A DNA stretch of 64,000 nucleotides, taken from Cribrihabitans_A pelagius (GTDB lineage Bacteria; Pseudomonadota; Alphaproteobacteria; Rhodobacterales; Rhodobacteraceae). Below, in pieces: positions 42,939 through 52,113 of the stretch. The DNA lies in contig NZ_JBMERR010000001.1 of NCBI RefSeq assembly GCF_048820915.1, positions 1 through 64,000 of the forward strand, read 5' to 3'. Position numbers and translations under genes: made by a program. The notes beneath the pieces were generated by a model. That model was given only the letters and a program-made list of their open reading frames with translations, was not told the DNA's origin and did no database searches. Each line of letters begins with the position of its first letter. Positions within the stretch are counted from its first letter, which is position 1.

Positions 42939-43706
42939 TCAGATTGCCGCACGGCGCAGCCGCGCGAGGGTCAGGTCCCGCAGGACGATCTGGTTCATCT
43001 CCGGCGCCTCGAAGATCAGGTCCAGCCAGATCTTGCCGGTGCGCTTCTCGTTCAGCTGCGAATAGGCGAGATCGAATTCCACCAGGGCCGCGTGCGCCTG
43101 CCCCTGCTGCGGCAGCTCGCGCACCAGCTGTTCGGTGTTGGGCCCGTGCTCGATGTTGAGCCGGGCGAAGATGTCCAGCGGGTGCTCGGCCTCCACCGTG
43201 CAGCTCAGCTGCACCAGGTGGCCGCGGGTCAGTCCATTGGCGGCGTCGGCGGGCAGGTCGATGGTCAGCGACAGGAAGGAGCCATCGAATTCGAACACGT
43301 CCATGCGCAGGCCGAAGGGGGCAAGGTCCTCAAGGCGGCTGTTGCGCAGCTGGCGCAGGCACAGTTCGGCGCGGGGGCAGTCGTGGAACAGCTGCACGCC
43401 GCCGTTCAGCCGGGTGCCCGGCGCGGCCGAGGCGATGCCGCGTTCCGCCAGCGGCCGGCACCAGAGATCCGGCCGCCAGGCCCAGTCGGTGCCCTGCGCG
43501 CGCGGGAAGGCCTGCGAGCCCATCCTTGGCCGCGCCAGCCGGGTCTCGGCGCCGCGCAGGAACTCGTCGAGCTGATTGCGCAGTGCGCGGGCCTGGCTGC
43601 GCTGGCGGCGCAGCTCCCCCAGCGGTGCCGAGGCGGCCCCGGTCTCGGCTCTGCGCCAGCGCTGCAGGCATCGCGCATGCAGCAGCTGCTCAAATATCCC
43701 GCTCAT
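42939..43706 (-). CDS. DUF6478 family protein
   Basis: 255 residues, resembling the DUF6478 family of Rhodobacteraceae. N-terminal basic helix-rich region (about 1-60), then WRPDLWCRPLAERGI, GVQLFHDCPRAELCLRQ and the C-terminal KIWLDLIFEAPEMNQIVLRDLTLARLRR. No catalytic motif or membrane segment is visible. Function unknown. The assignment is from memory of the conserved C-terminal block. Confidence 0.7.
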   Translation of the reverse strand: MSGIFEQLLHARCLQRWRRAETGAASAPLGELRRQRSQARALRNQLDEFLRGAETRLARPRMGSQAFPRAQGTDWAWRPDLWCRPLAERGIASAAPGTRLNGGVQLFHDCPRAELCLRQLRNSRLEDLAPFGLRMDVFEFDGSFLSLTIDLPADAANGLTRGHLVQLSCTVEAEHPLDIFARLNIEHGPNTEQLVRELPQQGQAHAALVEFDLAYSQLNEKRTGKIWLDLIFEAPEMNQIVLRDLTLARLRRAAI

Positions 43707-43772
43707 GGTGTTCTGTCCTGCATTCAGTTCCTGCCTGCCCGGCCCCGTTTGCGGCAGTCTAGCGGCGAGGGG

Positions 43773-44573
43773 TTACCGAAACCAACCAGCAATCCGCGCG
43801 GCAAAGTTTGTTGTTGGGCCGGAGGCGAAGGATGTTGCTGCGGGCGAGGGCGCGCGCCGCCGTGGATGCGCCCGCGGCCGCAGCAGGTAGGCGGTCTGCT
43901 CCGGGGCTTCCGCAGGCGCCGCGGCTTCGGGGGCTTCGCCTTGCGGCGCCGGTTCCGCGCTGGCCGCCAGCGTGGCGCGGGTGAGTTCCTCCAGCAATTC
44001 CGCACCGCGCGGACCCAGCGCCCGGCTGCCCTCCGGCGCATAGAGCGCCAGCGCCACCAGATACCCCTCCATCACAAAGGCACCGCGCCAATGCACGGGG
44101 CTGGCCCCCTTGGCGGTATAAGCCGGGTGTTTCAGCCGCACCAGCGGCAGCGGTCCCCTGGTGCGGCTCGCCTGCAGCTCGGCGCCGGGGAACATGGCGG
44201 CGATGTCACGGGCCGAGGGCGCCTCGGTGCCCGGCGCGGCGGGTCCCGCGGCGGCGGTCAGCACCGCGCCCTTGCGGCCCGGCTGCCAGTTGCGCCCGCA
44301 GGGAACCAGGAGCGCAAATCCGCCGCTCGCGGTGGCGCTGCTGCTGCGCGGTTCGACGCAGAACCCCTGCGGCGGCGCCAGCCGCAGGCTGCCGCCGGCC
44401 ATCTGCATCACCTGCGCACCACCCGGCCCGCCAACCCCCAGCGGGCCGCAGCCGGCCAGGGACAGCAGCAGCCCCAGCGCCGCCGCGCCGGGCAGCGTGC
44501 GGCCCAGGGAATGCGGCCGGATCTTGCCGGTTTTGAGAAAAACCCCGGAATTGCGGGTATTTGTCTTGCTCAC
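43773..44573 (-). CDS. Putative lipoprotein
   Basis: 266 residues. The GTG at 44571-44573 has GGGAGGGGG upstream. A signal sequence ends in the lipobox LLSLAGCG (Cys near 42), so it is probably lipid-anchored. The mature part has FCVEPRSS and LLVPCGRNW with two further cysteines and a Pro/Ala/Glu-rich tail. No known family is recognised. It is divergent from the CPBP protease gene. Confidence 0.7.
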   Translation of the reverse strand: MSKTNTRNSGVFLKTGKIRPHSLGRTLPGAAALGLLLSLAGCGPLGVGGPGGAQVMQMAGGSLRLAPPQGFCVEPRSSSATASGGFALLVPCGRNWQPGRKGAVLTAAAGPAAPGTEAPSARDIAAMFPGAELQASRTRGPLPLVRLKHPAYTAKGASPVHWRGAFVMEGYLVALALYAPEGSRALGPRGAELLEELTRATLAASAEPAPQGEAPEAAAPAEAPEQTAYLLRPRAHPRRRAPSPAATSFASGPTTNFAARIAGWFR

Positions 44574-44753
44574 GCCTGCCCCCTCCCGGCAGATGTTCCT
44601 ATATTGGCAGCAGGAATAAAAGCGCCCCGCCGGCAGGACAAGCCCGCATTCCCCGGCTCGGGACAGCCCGGAGGCGGCGTTGCAGCGATGCCTGCTCCGG
44701 GCCGGGAAAGTAAACTGGTCTGGGCCAAGAGCAGCAGCCACTGGGAGGCACAT

Positions 44754-45644
44754 ATGCAGCCAACGCACAGCTATAGAGCCCACGAAGCGCTGGTGAGCGC
44801 CGCCCGGGAAAGGCCGCAGTTGTGGCGTCTGATGCTCGGCCTGCTGCTGGTGGCGCTGATCAGTTTCGGGCTGACGGTTGTGTTGCAGGCCGCGGTGACG
44901 GAGCTGTTCCCCGGCCCCTGGCTCGACGGTCTTGCGGATGGCAGCAACCCGGCCGCGATGCTGGTGCTGCTTGGCAGCTTCGGCTTTCTGGCGCTGGGCG
45001 TGGCGGCAGCGGCGCGGCTGCTGCACCGGCGCAGCTTTGCGTCGGTGACCGGCAGGCTCAGGCCGCTGGCGGTGCAGTTCGGCAGGGTCAGCCTTTTCCT
45101 CCTGGGCCTGGGGGCGGTGCTGATGCTGCTGCCGCCCTACGGCATAGGCGCGCCGATGACGCCGAACCTGCCGCTGCCGCTTTGGCTGGGGCTGCTGCCG
45201 CTGTCGGTGCTGGCGGTGCTGGTGCAGACCGGCGCCGAGGAGATCCTGTTCCGCGGCTATGCCCAGCAGGCGCTGGCCGCCCGCTTCCGCAGCCGTGCGG
45301 TGTGGCTCCTGGGGCCGTCGGCGCTGTTTGCGCTGGGCCACTACCTGCCCGCCGAAGCGGGGGAGAACGCGCTGCTGATCGCGGCCTGGGCCGGCGCCTT
45401 TGGCGTGCTGATGGCCGACCTTACCGCCCGGGCGGGCACTCTGGGCCCGGCCATGGCTGTGCATTTCTTCAACAACGCCGCGGCGCTCCTGCTGTTTGCC
45501 TCCCCCACCAGCCTGAACGGCCTGGCACTTTACCTCGTGCCCTTCGGCATGGCCGACAGCGAAGGCCTCAGACCCTGGATGGCGGTGGATTTCGCGCTGA
45601 TGCTGATCAGCTGGCTGGCGGCCCGGCTGGCCATCAGGCGTTGA
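44754..45644 (+). CDS. CPBP-family intramembrane glutamic endopeptidase
   Basis: 296 residues with about seven or eight membrane segments. The Abi/CPBP motifs are EEILFRGY (162-169), ALGHY with His196, and HFFNN (237-241), which build the intramembrane active site. Such proteases process prenylated or membrane substrates and include bacteriocin-immunity proteins. The true substrate is unknown. The start was set at the ATG 44754, with GGGAGG upstream; the longer frame is antisense to the lipoprotein and DUF6478 genes. accD follows after 61 bases. Confidence 0.9.
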   Translation: MQPTHSYRAHEALVSAARERPQLWRLMLGLLLVALISFGLTVVLQAAVTELFPGPWLDGLADGSNPAAMLVLLGSFGFLALGVAAAARLLHRRSFASVTGRLRPLAVQFGRVSLFLLGLGAVLMLLPPYGIGAPMTPNLPLPLWLGLLPLSVLAVLVQTGAEEILFRGYAQQALAARFRSRAVWLLGPSALFALGHYLPAEAGENALLIAAWAGAFGVLMADLTARAGTLGPAMAVHFFNNAAALLLFASPTSLNGLALYLVPFGMADSEGLRPWMAVDFALMLISWLAARLAIRR

Positions 45645-45705
45645 TTGCATTTGGGCGCGGAGGGCCTTATCTGGAGGCAAACCGCCCCCTGGAGAGGCAT
45701 CACTG

Positions 45706-46665
45706 ATGAACTGGATCACCAACTACGTGCGGCCGCGGATCAACTCGATCTTCTCGCGCCGCGAAGTCCCCGAGAACCTGTGGCGCAAATGCGATGAATG
45801 CGGCACCATGCTGTTTCACCGCGAGCTGAGCGACAATCTGAACGTCTGCACCAATTGCGGCCACCACATGCAGATTTCCCCGCGCGACCGCTTCAAGGCG
45901 CTGTTCGACGGCGGCGTCTTCACCGACGTTGCGGTGCCCGAGCCGCTGGCCGATCCGCTGAAGTTCCGCGACCAGAAGAAATACCCCGACCGCATGAAGG
46001 ATGCCAAGCGCAAGGCGGGCGAGAAGGAGGCCATGCTGGTGGCCGCCGGTGAAATCGGCCGCACGCCGATCATCGCCGCGGCGCAGGACTTCTCCTTCAT
46101 GGGCGGCTCCATGGGCATGTATGTGGGCAACGCCATCATCGCCGCCGCTGAGGAAGCGGTGAAGCTGAAGCGGCCGCTGGTGCTGTTCTCGGCCGCGGGC
46201 GGTGCGCGCATGCAGGAAGGCATCCTGTCGCTGATGCAGATGCCGCGCACCACCGTGGCGGTGGAGATGCTGAAGGAAGCCGGTCTGCCATATATCGTGG
46301 TGCTGACCCATCCGACCACCGGCGGTGTCACCGCGTCTTATGCGATGCTGGGCGACGTCCATATCGCCGAACCCAACGCGTTGATCTGCTTTGCCGGCCC
46401 GCGGGTGATCGAGCAGACCATCCGGGAAAAGCTGCCGGAGGGCTTCCAGCGCGCCGAGTACCTCCTGGACCACGGCATGCTGGACCGCGTCACCCCGCGC
46501 ACCGAAATGCGGGCCGAGCTGATCACCATCACCCGCATGCTGATGGGGCTGCCGCCGCAGGTGGTGGGCGAGCTGCCCGCCCCCGAAGCAAAGGCGCAGG
46601 AACAAGCGCCCGAAGCCGCAAATGCGCAAGGCGATGACGCTGCCCGCGAAGAAGCCGCGCAGTAA
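45706..46665 (+). CDS. accD: Acetyl-CoA carboxylase carboxyltransferase subunit beta
   Basis: 319 residues. The N-terminal zinc ribbon has Cys29, Cys32, Cys48 and Cys51. The crotonase-like carboxyltransferase fold shows FMGGSMGMYVGNAI, SAAGGARMQEG and THPTTGGVTASYA. With AccA it transfers carboxyl from biotin to acetyl-CoA, the first step of fatty acid synthesis. The tail after about 290 is Ala/Glu-rich. folC follows, an order common in Proteobacteria. Confidence 0.97.
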   Translation: MNWITNYVRPRINSIFSRREVPENLWRKCDECGTMLFHRELSDNLNVCTNCGHHMQISPRDRFKALFDGGVFTDVAVPEPLADPLKFRDQKKYPDRMKDAKRKAGEKEAMLVAAGEIGRTPIIAAAQDFSFMGGSMGMYVGNAIIAAAEEAVKLKRPLVLFSAAGGARMQEGILSLMQMPRTTVAVEMLKEAGLPYIVVLTHPTTGGVTASYAMLGDVHIAEPNALICFAGPRVIEQTIREKLPEGFQRAEYLLDHGMLDRVTPRTEMRAELITITRMLMGLPPQVVGELPAPEAKAQEQAPEAANAQGDDAAREEAAQ

Positions 46666-46816
46666 GCCGGTCTAGATACCCCTGTCCGGCCTCTTGGGCC
46701 GGGCGGCGCCCCGTGCCCGCGGCCCGGGGTAAACTGCACTTTCCTCCCGGACCGGACGCTGCGCCTCACGTCAGCTTGGACAGCCCCCGGACCGGCCGGC
46801 CAACAGGACCAGGCTG

Positions 46817-48112
46817 ATGCCCCAGACCGCCTCCCAGACCTCCGCCAAAAACTCCGACGCGATCCTCGCCCGCATGATGGCGCTGCATCCCAAGATCATC
46901 GACCTGACGCTGGACCGGGTCTGGCGCCTGCTGGAGGCGCTCGGCAATCCGCAGGGCGCGCTGCCGCCGGTGGTCCACCTGGCGGGCACCAACGGCAAGG
47001 GCTCGACCCAGGCGATGATCCGCGCCGGGCTCGAAGGCGCGGGCAAGTCCGTCCACGCCTACACCTCGCCGCATCTCGCGCGCTTCCACGAGCGGATCCG
47101 GGTTGCCGGCAGGCTGATCTCCGAGGCGCAGCTCACTGAAATCCTCGACGAGTGCTACGCGGCCAACGGCGGCGAAAACATCACCTATTTCGAGATCACC
47201 ACCTGCGCCGCTCTCCTCGCCTTTGCCCGCACGCCTGCCGACTACACGCTCTTGGAAGTGGGTCTGGGCGGGCGGCTGGATGCCACCAACGTGGTGGCCG
47301 CGCCGGTCTTGAGCGTCATCACCCCGATCTCGATCGACCACGAGCAATTCCTCGGCAACACGCTCGCCAAGATCGCCGGTGAGAAGGCGGGCATCATCAA
47401 ACGCGGCGTGCCCGTGGTCGTCGGCCCGCAGCCTGACGAAGCCATGGCGGTGATCGAGGCCGCCGCCGCCCGGCTCGGCGCGCCGCTCATTGCCCATGGC
47501 CAGCACTGGCACGTGCACGAGGAACGCGGCCGCCTGGTGTTCCAGGACGAAACCGGCCTCCTGGACCTGCCCATGCCCGCGCTGCTGGGCGCGCATCAGG
47601 TCCAGAACGCGGGCGCAGCCCTGGCCGCGCTGCGCCACCTCGGCGCGGATGAGGCCGCTTGTGAGGCGGCAATGGTCAATGCGCAATGGCCCGCCCGCAT
47701 GCAGCGGCTGAAGACCGGGCCGCTGCTGGAGGCGGCGCCCGAGGCCGAGCTGTGGCTCGACGGCGGCCACAACGCCGCCGCGGGCATCGCGCTGGCCGAT
47801 GTGCTCGCAAAGCTCCCCGCCCGCCCGACGCATCTGATCTGCGGCATGCTCAACACCAAGGACGTGGGCGGCTACATGCGCCCGCTCGCGGTCCATTGCG
47901 ACAGCCTCACCGCGATCTCGATCCCGGATGAGGTAAACACGCTCCCCGCTGAAACCACAGCCGCCGCGGCCCAATCCGCGGGCATCCCCGCCAGCACCGC
48001 GGAGAGCACGCTGGCGGCGCTGAAGGAAATCACCGCCCGCGAGCCGCAGGCGCGGGTGCTGATCTGCGGCTCGCTCTACCTCGCCGGCCACATCCTGCGC
48101 GAGCAACTCTAG
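46817..48112 (+). CDS. folC: Bifunctional folylpolyglutamate/dihydrofolate synthase
   Basis: 431 residues, Mur-ligase fold. P-loop GTNGKGST at 57-64, SPHLARFHERIR at 83-94, and the ligand-binding EVGLGGRLDATNV and ITPISIDHEQFLG. It adds glutamate to dihydropteroate and to reduced folates. Length is normal. An AT-rich gene of foreign look is inserted 14 bases after its stop on the opposite strand. Confidence 0.96.
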   Translation: MPQTASQTSAKNSDAILARMMALHPKIIDLTLDRVWRLLEALGNPQGALPPVVHLAGTNGKGSTQAMIRAGLEGAGKSVHAYTSPHLARFHERIRVAGRLISEAQLTEILDECYAANGGENITYFEITTCAALLAFARTPADYTLLEVGLGGRLDATNVVAAPVLSVITPISIDHEQFLGNTLAKIAGEKAGIIKRGVPVVVGPQPDEAMAVIEAAAARLGAPLIAHGQHWHVHEERGRLVFQDETGLLDLPMPALLGAHQVQNAGAALAALRHLGADEAACEAAMVNAQWPARMQRLKTGPLLEAAPEAELWLDGGHNAAAGIALADVLAKLPARPTHLICGMLNTKDVGGYMRPLAVHCDSLTAISIPDEVNTLPAETTAAAAQSAGIPASTAESTLAALKEITAREPQARVLICGSLYLAGHILREQL

Positions 48113-48126
48113 AATTCCCAAGTGGG

Positions 48127-48561
48127 CTAGCTTCGCCTGTGACGTACTTTGAGAAAGGCGATTAAAGATAAGATCGGAACGGCCAATTCACCCAATGTAA
48201 AATCATCCCAATACCTGCCGGGGAAGTCGAAAGCGAAAACTACTTCAGCAAATGGTTCGTTCGTTAGCCATTGGGGGAAAATTTCGCGCGTATCGAATAC
48301 TGAAAGTGCGAAGTAAAATAAGTAACTGGCAGAATAGAAAATTGAAAAGCTGCCAGAGACTCCCATATTCGCGGAAATAAGCACCCTCTCGTAGAAGTCA
48401 GAGTGCCCAAGCTTGAAGGTTTCAATGGCGAATATTAGGCAGAGAAAAGAGATGGCAGCATCCCAAGCATCGTACTGCAATGGATCGTTTACAACGATCA
48501 ATTGCATGGAGATCACGGTTATTATAGCAGCATGCCGAGCAAAAATTAGATCCTGTGACAT
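48127..48561 (-). CDS. Hypothetical AT-rich membrane protein, probably acquired
   Basis: 144 residues, not recognised. Three or four hydrophobic segments are visible: about 8-25, 32-48, 70-90 and a last one near 125-138, before an arginine-rich end (KVRHRRS). By hand count of five lines the G+C here is about 46 percent, against about two thirds in folC and zapE on either side, and codon choice differs accordingly. That suggests recent transfer. Start is the ATG at 48561; a TTG three bases earlier is possible. No mobile-element gene is next to it. Confidence 0.6.
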   Translation of the reverse strand: MSQDLIFARHAAIITVISMQLIVVNDPLQYDAWDAAISFLCLIFAIETFKLGHSDFYERVLISANMGVSGSFSIFYSASYLFYFALSVFDTREIFPQWLTNEPFAEVVFAFDFPGRYWDDFTLGELAVPILSLIAFLKVRHRRS

Positions 48562-48570
48562 CAATAAACC

Positions 48571-49638
48571 CTAGCTCCGCCCCCAATCCTTGTCCTGCAT
48601 CTCCCGCAGCCTGGATGCTGTGCGCTCGAATTCGAAGGCGCCGTCGCCCTCGACGTAGAGATATTCCGGCGCCGCCGCGGCCGAGCAAATCAGCCGCACC
48701 CGCGCCTCATAGAGCGCGTCGATCAGGGTGACGAACCGCTTGGCCTCGTTGAAGTTACTGCGCGACAGCCGCGGAATGTCCTCCAGCACCAGCACCTTCA
48801 CCTCCTGGGCAATCGCCAGGTAGTCGCCGGGCCCCAGCATCTTGCCGCACAGGTCATAGAAGCTCGCCCGCGCCACGCCATTGCGGAAGGCGGGCAGGAT
48901 CACCTCGCGGCCCTTCACCTCCAGGACCAGCGGCTGCGCGGGGCCGCCCGCAAGATCCTCCCAGATGGCGCGGATCTGCGTGCGGGCCTCGGCATCCGCA
49001 GGCGAGAAATAGACCTGCGCCCCGGTCAGCCGGTCCTGCCGGTAGTCGGTGGCGCTTTCCATCTCCCAGACCACCATCTTCTCCTTGATGAGGTCGATGA
49101 AGGGCAGGAACAGCTGCCGGTTCAGCCCGTCCTTGTAGAGCTCATCCGGGTGCCGGTTCGAGGTGGCGACAACGGTGACGCCCGCGGCAAACAGCGCCTC
49201 GAACAGGCGGCCGACAATCATCGCGTCGGTGATGTCGGTAATCTGCATCTCGTCAAAGGCTAGAAGCCGCACGCTCCCGGCGACCTCCTCCGCGGCCGGG
49301 GCCAGCGCGTCCTCGACGCCGTTCTGGCGCGCGTCATGCATCTTGGCGTGGATTTCCTGCATGAAAGCGTGGAAATGCACCCGCCGCGACGGCGCGCCGT
49401 CGAGGCTGTCGGCGAAGAGATCCATCAGCATCGACTTGCCGCGCCCGACCCCGCCCCAGAGGTAGAGCCCGCGCACCTCCTGGTAGGCCGCCTTGCGGAA
49501 CAGCCCGCGTTTCACCGGCGGTGCCATGAGCCCTGCGGCAATCCGGTCGAACTCCGGCAGCACGGCCTCCTGGGCCGGGTCCGGGCGCAGGCCGCCTGCG
49601 CTGATCTTCTGCTGATAAAGCGTGCTGAGATGGGTCAT
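48571..49638 (-). CDS. zapE: Cell division protein ZapE (AFG1-like ATPase)
   Basis: 355 residues. Walker A GGVGRGKS at 62-69, Walker B LLAFDEMQITD, sensor ATSNRHPDELY, and the C-terminal SRSNFNEAKRFVTLIDALYE, all typical of ZapE/AFG1. It destabilises Z-ring filaments under stress in E. coli. I used the ATG at 49638 (MTHLST); the upstream in-frame start adds four residues. Confidence 0.93.
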   Translation of the reverse strand: MTHLSTLYQQKISAGGLRPDPAQEAVLPEFDRIAAGLMAPPVKRGLFRKAAYQEVRGLYLWGGVGRGKSMLMDLFADSLDGAPSRRVHFHAFMQEIHAKMHDARQNGVEDALAPAAEEVAGSVRLLAFDEMQITDITDAMIVGRLFEALFAAGVTVVATSNRHPDELYKDGLNRQLFLPFIDLIKEKMVVWEMESATDYRQDRLTGAQVYFSPADAEARTQIRAIWEDLAGGPAQPLVLEVKGREVILPAFRNGVARASFYDLCGKMLGPGDYLAIAQEVKVLVLEDIPRLSRSNFNEAKRFVTLIDALYEARVRLICSAAAAPEYLYVEGDGAFEFERTASRLREMQDKDWGRS

Positions 49639-49818
49639 GGGACCAGCCATAGCGCGGCGGAATCGCGAAGAAAAGCGCCGCTTGCGGCAGGGCCCGGGCG
49701 AGGCCGCGGCGATGGATCAAATTCTCTTAACCCGCGCGGCAATAATCCTGATTTGACGGAAGCCGGATTATCCGTAGGGTCGCAGGGCGCCGGGACTGGC
49801 CCGGCTGGGAGACACGAC

Positions 49819-51057
49819 ATGGACCGCCAGGCGCCGCTTTTCACCCCCGTTCTGATCGTCGGCTGCATCATCATCATGGTGAGCTTTGCGGTGCGCGCCT
49901 CCTTCGGGGTGTTCCAGATCCCGATTGCCGAGGAGTTCCACTGGCTGCGCTCGGAGTTCTCGCTTGCCATCGCGATCCAGAACCTTGCCTGGGGCATCGG
50001 CCAGCCGGTCTTTGGCGCCATTGCCGAGAAGGCCGGCGACCACAAGGCGATCATCCTGGGCGCGCTGACCTATGCCCTGGGGCTGGTGCTGAGCGCGGGT
50101 GCCACCACGCCGTTCGAGATGCAGTCCTACGAGTGGCTGGTAGGCTTCGGCATCGCGGGCACCGGCTTTGGCGTGGTGCTGGCGGTGGTGGGGCGGGCGA
50201 GCTCGGACGGAAACCGCTCTATGTCCCTGGCGGTGGTCACTGCAGCGGGCTCCGCCGGCCAGGTCTTTGGCGCGCCTGCGGCGGAGTGGATGCTCTCCTT
50301 CCTCAGCTGGCAGAGCGTGTTCCTGGTCTTTGCCGGCGTTGTCCTGTCGCTGCTGCTGACCCTGCCGCTGATGCGCGCGCCGGAACCTGCCACCCGCAGC
50401 GAACTGGAGGAGAGCATGGGGGCGATCCTGATGAAGGCCTTCCGCGATCCGTCTTATGCGCTGATCTTCCTTGGGTTTTTCAGCTGCGGCTATCAGCTCG
50501 CCTTCGTTACCGCGCACTTTCCCGCGTTCGTCACCGAGATGTGCGGCCCGATCATGCCGGGCGGAGTTCTCTACAATATCGGCATCACCTCGACCTCGGC
50601 GCTGGGTGCGGTGGCGATTTCGCTGATCGGTCTGGCCAATATCGGCGGCACGCTGCTCGCGGGGTGGCTCGGCAAGCGCTATTCCAAGAAATACCTGCTG
50701 GCGGCGATCTATACCGGCCGGACGCTGGCGGCGGCGGCGTTCATCCTGGTGCCGATCACCCCGCTGAGCGTGATCGTGTTCTCGGTTGTGATGGGGGCGC
50801 TGTGGCTGGCAACGGTACCGCTCACCTCCGGGCTGGTCGCCCATATCTATGGCCTGCGTTACATGGGCACGCTTTATGGCATCGTCTTCTTCAGCCACCA
50901 GTTGGGCAGCTTCCTGGGCGTCTGGCTCGGCGGGCGGATGTATGACATCTACGGCGACTACACCTTTGTGTGGTGGATCGGCGTCGCCGTGGGGGCCTTC
51001 AGCGCCATCGTGCATCTGCCGGTGCGGGAGCGCCCGTTGCAGGCCGCGGCGGCCTGA
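49819..51057 (+). CDS. MFS transporter (OFA/monocarboxylate-like)
   Basis: 412 residues with about twelve membrane segments. The N-terminal SFAVRASFGVFQIPIAEEFHWLRSEFSLAIAIQNLAWGIGQPVFG resembles oxalate/formate- and monocarboxylate-type MFS proteins common in marine Alphaproteobacteria (signature at about 22-66). The loop after segment two has EKAGDHKAI in place of the usual D-R/K-x-G-R-R. Substrate unknown. GGGAGACACGAC precedes the ATG. Confidence 0.85.
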   Translation: MDRQAPLFTPVLIVGCIIIMVSFAVRASFGVFQIPIAEEFHWLRSEFSLAIAIQNLAWGIGQPVFGAIAEKAGDHKAIILGALTYALGLVLSAGATTPFEMQSYEWLVGFGIAGTGFGVVLAVVGRASSDGNRSMSLAVVTAAGSAGQVFGAPAAEWMLSFLSWQSVFLVFAGVVLSLLLTLPLMRAPEPATRSELEESMGAILMKAFRDPSYALIFLGFFSCGYQLAFVTAHFPAFVTEMCGPIMPGGVLYNIGITSTSALGAVAISLIGLANIGGTLLAGWLGKRYSKKYLLAAIYTGRTLAAAAFILVPITPLSVIVFSVVMGALWLATVPLTSGLVAHIYGLRYMGTLYGIVFFSHQLGSFLGVWLGGRMYDIYGDYTFVWWIGVAVGAFSAIVHLPVRERPLQAAAA

Positions 51058-51097
51058 ACCGGTGCGGGACGCGGAGTCGCGCCCGTGGCTTTCCGGG

Positions 51098-51118
51098 TAT
51101 TTGGGGTCAGAAAGTGGC
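51098..51118 (+). repeat. GTATTTGGGGTCAGAAAGTGG intergenic motif, copy 3
   Basis: GTATTTGGGGTCAGAAAG lies between the convergent ends of the MFS gene and the ornithine-cyclodeaminase-like gene. It differs from copy 1 at one base over 18. Confidence 0.55.
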
Positions 51119-51162
51119 AGCGGGGTATCTGACCTTGCGTGCCTTGCGCCTGGGCGGGCGGT

Positions 51163-52080
51163 TTACTGCTGCGCTTTCCAGAGGTCGAGGATGTGGCGGC
51201 TGGCGATCAGGTCCAGATGCGCGCCGCCGCCGTTCTTGAACAGGGTGATCTGTCCGGGGTCGTAGGCGGGGAAGCGGTCGAGCCCGTAAAAGTCCGCCAG
51301 CACATCGCTGCGGCGGAGGGTGCCTGCCTCCAGCGGGATCTTGAATTCGCCGATGTGGTCGAGCGTGGTGGCGAAGCTGTCGCAGTAGATCCGCGCGCGC
51401 GTGAGCGCGGTGTCGTCCGTCTCGCGCATGTCCGGCCGGTAGGCGCCGATCAGGTTCAGGTGCTGGCCGGGCTTGAGCCACGCGCCCGTGATCACCGGGG
51501 CGGAGGACATGGTGCAGGTGACGATGATGTCCGCCGTGCGCACCGCCGGCTCTAGGTTCGGCGCATGTTCGGCTCCGGGGTATTGCGCGGTGAGTGCTTC
51601 GGCTTTGGCGGCAGTGCGGTTCCAGACCCGGATCTGCGCCTTGGGGTAGGCGGCGCCGAAGGCTTCGATCAGCGAGGCGGCCACAGTGCCGGCGCCTGCG
51701 ATCAGGATCTCGCGGGAATTTGGGTTGGCGAGACGCAGCGCGCCGAGCAGGCTGTCTCCCGCGGTTTTCCACTTGGTGACGAGGTGGAAGTCCACCAGCG
51801 CCTCCGGTGTGCCGTCTTCATCGGAATAGAGGCACACCGCGCCGTTCACCATCGGCTTGCCCCGGTCCGGGTTTCCGGGGAAGACGGTGGCGGATTTCAC
51901 CGCGAGCCCCAGCCCGTCGATCCAGGCGGCGCGGCTCAGCAGCGTGTCCCCGCCGCGGTAGAGGAAGGTATCGCCGATCTCCGCCTTCGGCAGCTTGTGG
52001 CCGCTGGCCAGAGCCTCGGCAAAGCGGGTCCAGTCCAGGAGTGCTTCGCCTTGTTCGAAGGTGATGTAGGGAATGGTCAT
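51163..52080 (-). CDS. Ornithine cyclodeaminase/mu-crystallin family protein
   Basis: 305 residues. The NAD-binding fold has GAGTVAASLIEAFGA near 128-142, and substrate-side residues lie in GLAVKSATVFPGNP and the central Lys/Arg pattern. C-terminal DVLADFYGLDRFPAYDPGQITLFKNGGGAHLDL is typical. Members deaminate ornithine or reduce cyclic imino acids (ketimine reductase). The exact substrate is open. A HAD hydrolase gene lies just upstream in the same direction. Confidence 0.88.
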   Translation of the reverse strand: MTIPYITFEQGEALLDWTRFAEALASGHKLPKAEIGDTFLYRGGDTLLSRAAWIDGLGLAVKSATVFPGNPDRGKPMVNGAVCLYSDEDGTPEALVDFHLVTKWKTAGDSLLGALRLANPNSREILIAGAGTVAASLIEAFGAAYPKAQIRVWNRTAAKAEALTAQYPGAEHAPNLEPAVRTADIIVTCTMSSAPVITGAWLKPGQHLNLIGAYRPDMRETDDTALTRARIYCDSFATTLDHIGEFKIPLEAGTLRRSDVLADFYGLDRFPAYDPGQITLFKNGGGAHLDLIASRHILDLWKAQQ

Positions 52081-52113
52081 GGGTGCCTCGTACGGTCTGG
52101 GTTGCGGGCCGTC

